Below, piece by piece: positions 1-6,090 of a DNA stretch of 50,278 nt. The translations under genes were made by a program, and so were the position numbers. The number at the start of each line of letters is the position of its first letter. The stretch's first letter is position 1. The notes under the pieces were generated by a model. That model saw only the letters and a program-made list of their open reading frames with translations, ran no database searches and was not told where the DNA came from. The stretch is from MED-G116 sp038147495 (lineage in GTDB: Bacteria > Pseudomonadota > Alphaproteobacteria > Puniceispirillales > Puniceispirillaceae). Where the stretch lies: NCBI GenBank assembly GCA_038147495.1, contig JAYQTT010000020.1:1-50278 (forward strand). Direction: 5' to 3'.

Positions 1-269
1 GCATGGGAATGAAGAATGTCAAGGCGTCCATGAGATTCCTCAATCTTGGCCATGATCTTGGCGATGTCCTCGTCGGCAGTTACGTCAAGACATGCCGACT
101 CGCACCGGCCGCCCTCAGCCCTGATAATCTCTGCCGTTTCATCTGCTCGATCTCCATCGCGATCTGTGACAACAACCATCGCACCGTTTCTGGCCATGAT
201 CCTCGCCCCCGCCTGACCGATCCCCGAGCCAGCAGCTGTTACCAACGCGATCCTGTTTTCAAGTAGCAT
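1..269 (-). CDS. Short-chain dehydrogenase/reductase, N-terminal part (cut by window edge)
   Basis: An open frame runs from an ATG at 269 leftwards off the window (89 codons visible). It begins MLLENRIALVTAAGSGIG, a Rossmann fold with the glycine-rich TAAGSGIG cofactor loop of classical SDRs. Further on, VVVTDRDGD (end of beta 2, acidic residue suggesting NAD preference) and CLDVTADEDI (the usual D-V after beta 3) are visible. A strong ribosome site (AGGGAGG) lies about 8 bases before the ATG. It follows the dehydratase small subunit by 56 bases on the same strand, so it is probably part of the microcompartment operon. An alcohol or hydroxy-acid dehydrogenase role for a compartment product or substrate is inference; the active-site YxxxK lies outside the window. 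Confidence 0.85.
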   Translation of the reverse strand, partial: MLLENRIALVTAAGSGIGQAGARIMARNGAMVVVTDRDGDRADETAEIIRAEGGRCESACLDVTADEDIAKIMAKIEESHGRLDILHSH

Positions 270-325
270 TCGCACTGCCTCCCTGCAGCTGTCTATACCG
301 CGGTGCCATCCCAGCCCGTTGTTAA

Positions 326-745
326 TCAGAAGCGCTTTGAAAAGACCCCATGACGCGTATAGATTTCGGCCGCTTCCTCGAGAAACAGCGCCAGCTTTTC
401 AGCACCAAATTCCTTACGCAACCGCTGGGCAATGGCATCCAGGCTAGCGCGGTCGACGGCTCGCCCCGGACGCAGCATTTCATAAATTTCCATGATCAAT
501 TCATTGGGCAGGCGCGTCATTTCAGCAGCGCGCCGAAAATTTACCGCCAGCGGATAACGTTTGGCGGCAGCCGCAATTTCAGCTTGATGGTTAAGAGTTT
601 CCGGAGCGATCTGGATATCTTCCATGGTGACCTTATCACTTAGAATATTTTCCATCGTCAGCTCATCGATACGGAATCCGTTTGCCGCACGGAGTTCATC
701 CGAATGGTTTTCCGATAATGGGTACATTTTCTGTTTATCAGGCAT
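326..745 (-). CDS. B12-dependent diol/glycerol dehydratase, small subunit (PduE/DhaB3-like)
   Basis: A 139-residue protein starting MPDKQKMYPLSENHSDEL. It follows the PduE pattern closely: the YPL...H start, the 'DELTMENILSDKVTMEDIQI' region, then 'APETLNHQAEIA', 'NFRRAAEMTRLPNELIMEIY' and 'LRPGRAVDR', ending in a helix 'LALFLEEAAEIYTRHG'. The small subunit packs on the catalytic subunit of adenosylcobalamin-dependent diol dehydratase. The start at 745 overlaps the end of the fused large-medium gene by 8 bases (ATGCCTGA), with GAGGA upstream; an upstream in-frame start would overlap the dehydratase much further and is not preferred. The pairing with the fused subunit completes a holoenzyme, now coded by two genes instead of three. 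Confidence 0.9.
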   Translation of the reverse strand: MPDKQKMYPLSENHSDELRAANGFRIDELTMENILSDKVTMEDIQIAPETLNHQAEIAAAAKRYPLAVNFRRAAEMTRLPNELIMEIYEMLRPGRAVDRASLDAIAQRLRKEFGAEKLALFLEEAAEIYTRHGVFSKRF

Positions 746-3017
746 CGCTGTCCTCAAGGAAGGTGATTGCGACCTGCTGTGGCATTCTGTCAGCAACAAG
801 CATCGCTGTTTCAATCGCATAGATCAGCGCCACGCGCGCATGAAACCGCGCGCCCAAGGCTTCTCCGTTGTTCGTCACGATCACCGGCTCGGGCCAATCT
901 CCACGTGCATAGACAGCAGCATTGGTGCCCAAACTGCGGTAATGTTGGTGCGTGGTAATGGGGGCATTTGAGAATAATTCGAGGTTGTTGTGCGGCAAGC
1001 GGCCACGCTGGTGAATGACTGCTGTTCCCTTCGCCTGAATACCGATACCGATACCGGTGCCGGAAAGACGGGCGGCCGTCAGCCCCAGAAAAGACGTGTC
1101 GGCGGTATGCCAACACCGGATGACACGCATGGACATACCCTCTGCTTCGATTCCATCACGAAGATGACGCAGCACATCGGCCAGCGAATGCCCGGCAAGA
1201 GTCTGGAACAGCCGGGTGCCAAAGGCAGGAGAAATGGCGACAACCACCTCCTTAGAATCGCTGGATGGAACATAGTCTCCCAGTTCTCTATAGGTTATCT
1301 TCTTTGCCTCAAACGCGGCGTGAACCGCCTGCCCGCTGATAACAGTATCTTTGTCGAGTTCATCCCTAATTTTTGCCAGTTCAGCAAGACGTCCGGGGCT
1401 AACACGATAACCAGTTCCTGGCCCTAGATAGTTGTTGGGCCGGTTAACCGCGCTTAGCACCCGATCATCTCTTATCAAGGCTGAGGTCTGCAGATAGTCT
1501 CCGCTAAGTTTGAGTCGAAGAAGAAACAGTAAATTTTCGGCTTCATTGCAAAAGCCACGTTGATGCAAGGCCTTGATCACATCGAGAATTGTAATGCCTT
1601 TTTGCTGGATGGCGGCGGAAATTCGGCCGACATCACCAACGCTGAATGTCTCAGTCTCATTTGATCCTGATGCCACGACAACGCTTTGTTTCATCGTTGG
1701 TGTGGGCACTGCCAGACCCAGCGCTTCCAACACCGCCTCAAGCGCATCTACGGCGCGCTGCCGGAGTGCCAACATGCTGGACTCCTCAACCGAGCTCAGC
1801 CCACCATCGGCTTCAAAATCACGCTGTAAAACAAGAAAATCCTCAAGTTCCTCGCCGTTGAAAGATGACGGGTTGAAGGAATTATCATATTTGAGGATGG
1901 TGCCAAATCCTGAGCAGATCAGATCTGAACCGGCGAGCAGATAGGGGGTAATTTTTGCTCCAACTCGGATTTCGGATTCAGAGTGTCGAGCGTCATTGCC
2001 CGAGGCACATTCGAGGTCGAGCCATACTGCCAGTAGATTTTCAGCCAGAAGTTCGCGGACCCCACCAGGAATTGTTGACGCGAGCGGCGCCCCATCAATG
2101 CCGCCATTCTGGGTGCCCTGGGCCCCCATCCCGCGTTGCATGCAAAGACAACGGGCCTCAAGATAAAGAAGCGATTTGGCCTCATGGAACCCCATCAGCA
2201 GTTCGGCCGCAGCACCAGAGGTGCAACGCATTTTGATCCCGCGCGATGCATAGGCTGAGGTTAGCCACGCTTTTGACCAGGGCGTGTCATCGCCATCGAT
2301 AAACGCCCCTTCAGTACCATAGACGGATACGGTTTCGGCATAGGATGTAAACCCTTTCATGCCAATCTCAAGTTCTTCGGCTTCTTCACTCGAACACTGG
2401 AACAGAACACCGGCCCGACCTACAGCAGCGCCCACACAGCAAGCCAACGCATTTGACCAAGAGTTGCGTGAAACCCGCATCGTTGTCTCAATTTCGTCAA
2501 AGCCCAGCGCCACCGCGACAGCGGCATCTGCTGCCATTTGCAACGGGTCATCCTTGGCATTCGTCACATGTCCCTGATTGCCCGGCATCTCGCGCGGGCG
2601 CATCTTGGCATAAGCAAATGTCAGTTCAACAGCCGACAGTCTCGCAACCACATCAGCAAGCTTTGCCGGCGTCATTCCGTGCGCCAACCGGGTCAGATGT
2701 TCGCGTGGGACATTGATGTCGACAAGCATCCGCGCAACCTCGTCGGATGGCATAGCCATGGCCTCGTCGGCGGTTTCGATATCGATGTGATAGCGGGCGA
2801 TAAAAGTGTCGATCATGTCGAAATGATCAGACGAAACACCATCCATTGCCGCGACCATGCCATCTTCTATTATGAGATTTGGGACAGGGTCGTTTTTGCC
2901 TTTCCAGGCGGTAAACCCATTCTCTGGATCATCCTTCGAAAAAAGATCGAGACGAAGCGGCCGATTATCCCAGTCATCAAACCGCCGCCAACGATTACTT
3001 TGGTGCTTCCGGGTCAT
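738..3017 (-). CDS. B12-dependent diol/glycerol dehydratase, large and medium subunits fused (PduC-PduD fusion)
   Basis: A 759-residue single chain. Residues 1 to about 560 match the catalytic alpha subunit and residues about 590-759 match the beta subunit; these are normally two genes of about 554 and 224 codons. Active-site residues known from Klebsiella oxytoca diol dehydratase are present at a constant offset of +7: Gln148, His150, Glu177, Glu228, Gln303, Asp342 and Ser369. Signature stretches include YAETVSVYGTE, DGDDTPWSKAW, LDLECASGND and GPGTGYR, and in the second half VVVAISPAFG, LSGTGIGIGIQAKGT and NNLELF. The enzyme converts a 1,2-diol or glycerol to an aldehyde through an adenosylcobalamin radical. 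The separate N-terminal extension of the medium subunit, which carries the encapsulation signal in Pdu systems, is absent as such. No reactivase gene lies inside the window. Substrate not determinable from sequence. Confidence 0.93.
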   Translation of the reverse strand: MTRKHQSNRWRRFDDWDNRPLRLDLFSKDDPENGFTAWKGKNDPVPNLIIEDGMVAAMDGVSSDHFDMIDTFIARYHIDIETADEAMAMPSDEVARMLVDINVPREHLTRLAHGMTPAKLADVVARLSAVELTFAYAKMRPREMPGNQGHVTNAKDDPLQMAADAAVAVALGFDEIETTMRVSRNSWSNALACCVGAAVGRAGVLFQCSSEEAEELEIGMKGFTSYAETVSVYGTEGAFIDGDDTPWSKAWLTSAYASRGIKMRCTSGAAAELLMGFHEAKSLLYLEARCLCMQRGMGAQGTQNGGIDGAPLASTIPGGVRELLAENLLAVWLDLECASGNDARHSESEIRVGAKITPYLLAGSDLICSGFGTILKYDNSFNPSSFNGEELEDFLVLQRDFEADGGLSSVEESSMLALRQRAVDALEAVLEALGLAVPTPTMKQSVVVASGSNETETFSVGDVGRISAAIQQKGITILDVIKALHQRGFCNEAENLLFLLRLKLSGDYLQTSALIRDDRVLSAVNRPNNYLGPGTGYRVSPGRLAELAKIRDELDKDTVISGQAVHAAFEAKKITYRELGDYVPSSDSKEVVVAISPAFGTRLFQTLAGHSLADVLRHLRDGIEAEGMSMRVIRCWHTADTSFLGLTAARLSGTGIGIGIQAKGTAVIHQRGRLPHNNLELFSNAPITTHQHYRSLGTNAAVYARGDWPEPVIVTNNGEALGARFHARVALIYAIETAMLVADRMPQQVAITFLEDSDA

Positions 3018-3077
3018 TCACCCCATCCATTTTCCATCTCTGGAATTGAGAATATCGATGCACCCCGAACCGGGAAG

Positions 3078-3749
3078 TTAGGACAGGAAGCCTTCGATAT
3101 CTTCAAGCCAGACAATGTGGGAATATATCATGTTTATGGACTTTAATTCATTCTCATGTAGTTCCATAGTTGCGGCTGCACAGCAGTCCTCAACAACAAC
3201 CACGTTAAAACTCTCATCAGCGAGTGATCGCACTGTACTTGACACGCACTGGTCGGTGAAAATGCCGGCACAGATAACGTTCTTGATTCCCATATTATGC
3301 AGAATGAGCCGCAGGTTTGTGCCGGTTAGCGCGCTGTCGGTCGTCTTCAGGACAACAACATCATCGGTTTCCGGTGCCAATTTATCGATTATCTGGCTGT
3401 CATATTCATCCTTGGGCAACAGCAGATAATTGAAACCGGGTTTCTTTTGAGAAAGGGAACGATCGCGACCATCTGACTTCAGACACGCAATTCGCGCATA
3501 GATGATCTCACATCCGCGGCCTCGACATAAATCAATCAGCTTGCGCGTGTTGGGTATGACCGTTTCATGCATCCGGTCACGAAACCCCTGCCAGCGCGCT
3601 GCCTCAACAACATCGTCAGGAACATCGAGGTAAGTGTTCTGAATATCGATCACCAGAAGTGCTGTTTCCTCTGGTGGCAGGATTATGTCTTCCGGATCCT
3701 CAGCCCTCTCGTAGTAGAATGAACGAAATGCCTTTTTCCAATTGCTCAT
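3078..3749 (-). CDS. Isochorismatase-family cysteine hydrolase
   Basis: A 223-residue hydrolase of the isochorismatase/nicotinamidase fold. The catalytic triad is visible: Asp35 in LLVIDIQN, Lys135 in VVLKTTDSALTGTNL and Cys168 in AGIFTDQCVSSTVRSLAD, the last with the usual cis-peptide pattern before the cysteine. The sequence style is closest to N-carbamoylsarcosine amidohydrolase / ureidoacrylate hydrolase relatives (RutB-like), which hydrolyse a C-N bond and release ammonia or carbamate, rather than to true isochorismatases. Its ATG overlaps the stop of the upstream BMC-T gene (ATGA) and the dehydratase follows 60 bases later, so it is co-transcribed with shell and core genes. Related hydrolases occur in some microcompartment loci of unknown function. 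The substrate is unknown; a urea-, amide- or carbamoyl-type compound is inference. Confidence 0.85.
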   Translation of the reverse strand: MSNWKKAFRSFYYERAEDPEDIILPPEETALLVIDIQNTYLDVPDDVVEAARWQGFRDRMHETVIPNTRKLIDLCRGRGCEIIYARIACLKSDGRDRSLSQKKPGFNYLLLPKDEYDSQIIDKLAPETDDVVVLKTTDSALTGTNLRLILHNMGIKNVICAGIFTDQCVSSTVRSLADESFNVVVVEDCCAAATMELHENELKSINMIYSHIVWLEDIEGFLS

Positions 3750-4375
3750 TTGCTCCGGCCCTCGATCTTTTCCAGTGTCTCTGTAATGACACGCTGCGCG
3801 ATCCGCAGATTTTCCATCTCGCCCGAAAAGAAAATTCGCCCTGAAGCTCCCATCATCTCAACATCATTGATCACGATTTGGGGCACTGCCTTCTCGGCCT
3901 CGTTAGCGGCTACACAGGCAAAAAGCGCCGGTGACATTTCACATACCAACAAGCTTGACCCTGGAACCAACATCGATCCACCTCTCGTGCGATTCAAAAT
4001 GATCGCATGCTGGTCGGACACGTCCTCAATGATATCAGTGAACAGGATCGACGGTTTCAACTGGTCCTGCGGCTTGGCACCTATCCCGTCAAGGATTGCC
4101 TTGCCGGCAGTTTCCAGCATGTCTTTGTCACTGGAATGTAACTCCAGCAGGCCAAATTGCCGTTCGGTGAACAACAGGCCAGGTTCCATCTCAGGCGCGA
4201 CCTTGAGCGCCAGATCACAAATCCTGTGGATGGCCAACGCAGGAGACACCTCGATAATCAACGAATGCTCACCTTCAAAAGGAGGGTATGCGCGCGCCCG
4301 AGTTGGCGTGCTGAGATAGGCAGCAAACTGTGGCTGCAAATCAAAAATCGGCAAATAGACGCGCAACTCTGTCAT
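3746..4375 (-). CDS. Tandem-domain microcompartment shell protein (BMC-T), second copy in operon
   Basis: A 209-residue shell protein with two BMC folds in one chain, so three chains make one pseudohexameric tile. The halves are recognisable around residues 35-95 (LIIEVSPALAIHRICDLALK, LLFTERQFGLLELHS) and 125-205 (LLVCEMSPALFACVAANEAE, VINDVEMMGASGRIFFSG). Length and pattern resemble the approximately 205-residue BMC-T of RMM/BUF-type compartments more than PduB (270) . It is a diverged paralogue of the product at 5482-6090: both share the xELRxx...LQPQ start, the FTERQFG/VVERQFG segment and the NEAEK segment. The start has the neighbouring hexamer gene 41 bases upstream; the stop overlaps the hydrolase start. 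Two BMC-T types suggest tiles with different pores. Confidence 0.92.
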   Translation of the reverse strand: MTELRVYLPIFDLQPQFAAYLSTPTRARAYPPFEGEHSLIIEVSPALAIHRICDLALKVAPEMEPGLLFTERQFGLLELHSSDKDMLETAGKAILDGIGAKPQDQLKPSILFTDIIEDVSDQHAIILNRTRGGSMLVPGSSLLVCEMSPALFACVAANEAEKAVPQIVINDVEMMGASGRIFFSGEMENLRIAQRVITETLEKIEGRSK

Positions 4376-4416
4376 TACATTAGCCTTTCACTGTTTGCTG
4401 ACATACCTCTAGCCGA

Positions 4417-4788
4417 TCAACCGGTGACGTTAAAGTACTTGCCCAGATCCTGATGCGGACGCGGAATCACATGGACTGAAACGAGCTCACCAATATGGTT
4501 GGCTGTTTCGGCACCTGCCTCTGTCGCCGCCTTAACTGCGCCAACATCGCCGCGGATAACAACGGAAACCAGTCCATCGCCGACCTCTTCGCGTGCCACA
4601 ATTACTACATTTGCGGCCTTGACCATAGCATCAGCTGCGGCCAGCGCAGCAACGAATCCCTTGGTTTCGACCATCCCGATCGCTTGAGTTGACATATCTT
4701 TTACTCCTTGTTTCTGAGTGTTGTTGGAAATAGGTTTCTCCGATTTAGACTTTGCGGTCCTCTTTGCTTTACCTGCCGCTGCCGCCAT
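4417..4788 (-). CDS. Hexameric microcompartment shell protein (BMC-H) with an Ala/Lys-rich N-terminal extension or alternative internal start
   Basis: The 92-residue canonical BMC-H domain begins MSTQAIGMVETKGFVAAL at 4695 and contains VIVAREEVGDGLVSVVIRGD, GAVKAATEAGAE and the terminal VHVIPRPHQDLGK. It forms the main hexagonal shell facets. The frame is open further upstream to an ATG at 4788, adding 31 residues rich in Ala, Lys and Ser. Both starts have good ribosome sites: GAGGAG 8 bases before 4788 and AAGGAG about 8 bases before 4695. I give the long form because otherwise the operon would contain an unusual 98-base gap, but the short form is the family-standard product and both may be made, as known for PduB/PduB'. 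The only BMC-H visible in the locus. Confidence 0.9.
   Translation of the reverse strand: MAAAAGKAKRTAKSKSEKPISNNTQKQGVKDMSTQAIGMVETKGFVAALAAADAMVKAANVVIVAREEVGDGLVSVVIRGDVGAVKAATEAGAETANHIGELVSVHVIPRPHQDLGKYFNVTG
4684..4709 (-). promoter_or_regulatory. Internal ribosome binding site and start for the canonical BMC-H
   Basis: AAGGAG followed by TAAAAGAT and ATG (start codon 4695-4693). It lies inside the longer BMC-H frame and would start the family-length protein. The upstream start at 4788 carries a similar GGAGTAAGACTG leader, so the two initiation regions look alike (GGAGTAAx...). Confidence 0.6.
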
Positions 4789-4793
4789 CAGTC

Positions 4794-5033
4794 TTACTCC
4801 TCGTCGATCGACGCGATGATCAGTGCATCGATCGGTGCGCGGATATCTGGAAATTGCGCTGCCGCCACCGATCCAGTGGTAACCAACACCTTTTCACCAG
4901 TGCCACATCCAATTGTGTCGAGGGCGACAATCATCGCCCCTGTATCAGTTTCGACCTTAAGCAGCGCTGCGCTTGGCATTGTATCAAGCTTTCTGCTTGA
5001 CCATATCTGCCCTGTTACACGTCCAAGTATCAT
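4794..5033 (-). CDS. Pentameric microcompartment vertex protein (BMC-P, EutN/CcmL family)
   Basis: A 79-residue EutN/CcmL-type protein starting MILGRVTGQIWSSRKLDTM, with the family features LLKVETDTG, VALDTIGCGTGEKVLVTTGS (glycine-rich turn) and the terminal DALIIASID. Five copies form the pyramidal unit that caps the vertices of the icosahedral shell. Its start overlaps the end of the 150-residue BMC-associated gene (ATGA-type, 4 bases) and its stop lies 5 bases before the first possible BMC-H start, so all three are translationally coupled. It is the only vertex protein in the window, which together with one BMC-H and two BMC-T makes a complete minimal shell set. Confidence 0.95.
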   Translation of the reverse strand: MILGRVTGQIWSSRKLDTMPSAALLKVETDTGAMIVALDTIGCGTGEKVLVTTGSVAAAQFPDIRAPIDALIIASIDEE

Positions 5034-5482
5034 GTCGGTGCCCTCTGGATATTTATCTGTTTCCGCCTTGCTTCATCGCGAGCAAGCGGTGTAAGGCTGA
5101 CCCCCTTTGCAACGACAAGCGTTGCGCCTTGCTGCATCTTGGCGATCTGGCCTTCGGTAATGAGCCCTCTCTCAAAGGAGACAATCTGGCCTGAAGTACG
5201 CTCGGGTGATCCGGCGTTCACTGCTATCGACGCCCCCCTACCTACCCGATCAAGCCGGAAAATCCATCTGCCAGCGAGGATTTCCGCTCGCGACTGACCA
5301 TCCTTCCCAATATCCAGAAGCCGTTGCACAAAGTCATTAAGATCAGCATCGCTCTGGATTCTTACAGTCTCCTCACGACGAGTCGGTGCTGCTGCCTTGC
5401 TACCATGCGTGGCGAGCTGACTGATCTCTTCGGCAAGGATTTGCCTGATTTGTTGTCGCAAAAGGTTCATATCCATTCGCAT
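5030..5482 (-). CDS. BMC-associated protein of unknown function with a possible N-terminal encapsulation helix
   Basis: 150 residues, no family firmly recognised. Residues about 5-22 (MNLLRQQIRQILAEEISQL) form an amphipathic helix like microcompartment encapsulation peptides, followed by a polar linker (residues 25-40). The middle (LNDFVQRLLDIGKDGQSRAEILAGRWIFRLDR) is globular. The C-terminal 45 residues (ITEGQIAKMQQGATLVVAKG, then SLTPLARDEARRKQINIQR) resemble the 'TPLARDxAxxxgI' segment found in several BMC-locus accessory proteins such as EutQ- or EutT-like ones. It sits where PduM-like structural or core-scaffold proteins sit in other loci: between the BMC-T and vertex genes, coupled to both. 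A core-to-shell linker or an accessory enzyme are both possible. Confidence 0.75.
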   Translation of the reverse strand: MRMDMNLLRQQIRQILAEEISQLATHGSKAAAPTRREETVRIQSDADLNDFVQRLLDIGKDGQSRAEILAGRWIFRLDRVGRGASIAVNAGSPERTSGQIVSFERGLITEGQIAKMQQGATLVVAKGVSLTPLARDEARRKQINIQRAPT

Positions 5483-6090
5483 CAGGCTCCCAACTTCCGC
5501 AAAGCACCCTCAGCGGCTTCTCTGGCATTGCGGATCTCAGCCTCTGTACCAGAAAGATACAGCCTGCCATTTGCTCCAATCATACGCACATCTACAACTT
5601 TTACATTCGCCTGCTTTTCGGCCTCGTTACAGGCAATCAGCGCATAGGATGCTGGCTGGCATTCAAGAAGATAAAGAGACTCACCTCCAAGGATCATTGA
5701 TCCAAGCTTATTCCGATTGATCAAAAATGCATGCTGATTGTCGATTCGCGTGACAATTTTGGACGCAAGAATACTAGGCCGTGTGGCATCTTCTGCGTGA
5801 GCTCCAAGGCTTTGGATCACGGCTTCGGCACTCGACTTTACTTTTGCAGTCGAGTGCGAATGAATCTCCAAATAACCAAACTGCCGCTCAACCACAAGGA
5901 TGCCGGCCCTGACATCACTTTCCTTGATCGCAATATCTGTCAGCGCCTCAATATCAAGTCCCGGCGCAATCTCAATGATCTGGGCTGCCATATTGCGTCG
6001 CGGCAGACTCCCTCTCATCCAGCTACTGATGTAACAGAGCGTCTGGGGCTGCAACTGGTCGATAAAGATAAAAGAGCGCAACTCGGCCAT
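5482..6090 (-). CDS. Tandem-domain microcompartment shell protein (BMC-T), first copy in operon
   Basis: A 202-residue tandem BMC protein starting MAELRSFIFIDQLQPQTLCY. The first domain carries QIIEIAPGLDIEALTDIALK-like residues and GILVVERQFGYLEIHSH. The second carries HAFLINRNKLGSMILGGESL, CQPASYALIACNEAEK and VDVRMIGANGRLYLSGTEAE. This is the highly conserved BMC-T type found in RMM and BUF loci; trimers form a pseudohexamer with a central pore. Start and stop each overlap their neighbours (TGATG with the aldehyde dehydrogenase upstream, TGATG with the 150-residue gene downstream), indicating tight translational coupling. The paralogue at 3746-4375 is more divergent. Confidence 0.95.
   Translation of the reverse strand: MAELRSFIFIDQLQPQTLCYISSWMRGSLPRRNMAAQIIEIAPGLDIEALTDIAIKESDVRAGILVVERQFGYLEIHSHSTAKVKSSAEAVIQSLGAHAEDATRPSILASKIVTRIDNQHAFLINRNKLGSMILGGESLYLLECQPASYALIACNEAEKQANVKVVDVRMIGANGRLYLSGTEAEIRNAREAAEGALRKLGA

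Noticed and set aside
2538..3146. A 202-codon plus-strand frame antisense to the dehydratase
   Set aside because: It lies wholly opposite a strongly conserved gene and has no ribosome site or recognisable motif; a shadow of the codon bias of the true gene.
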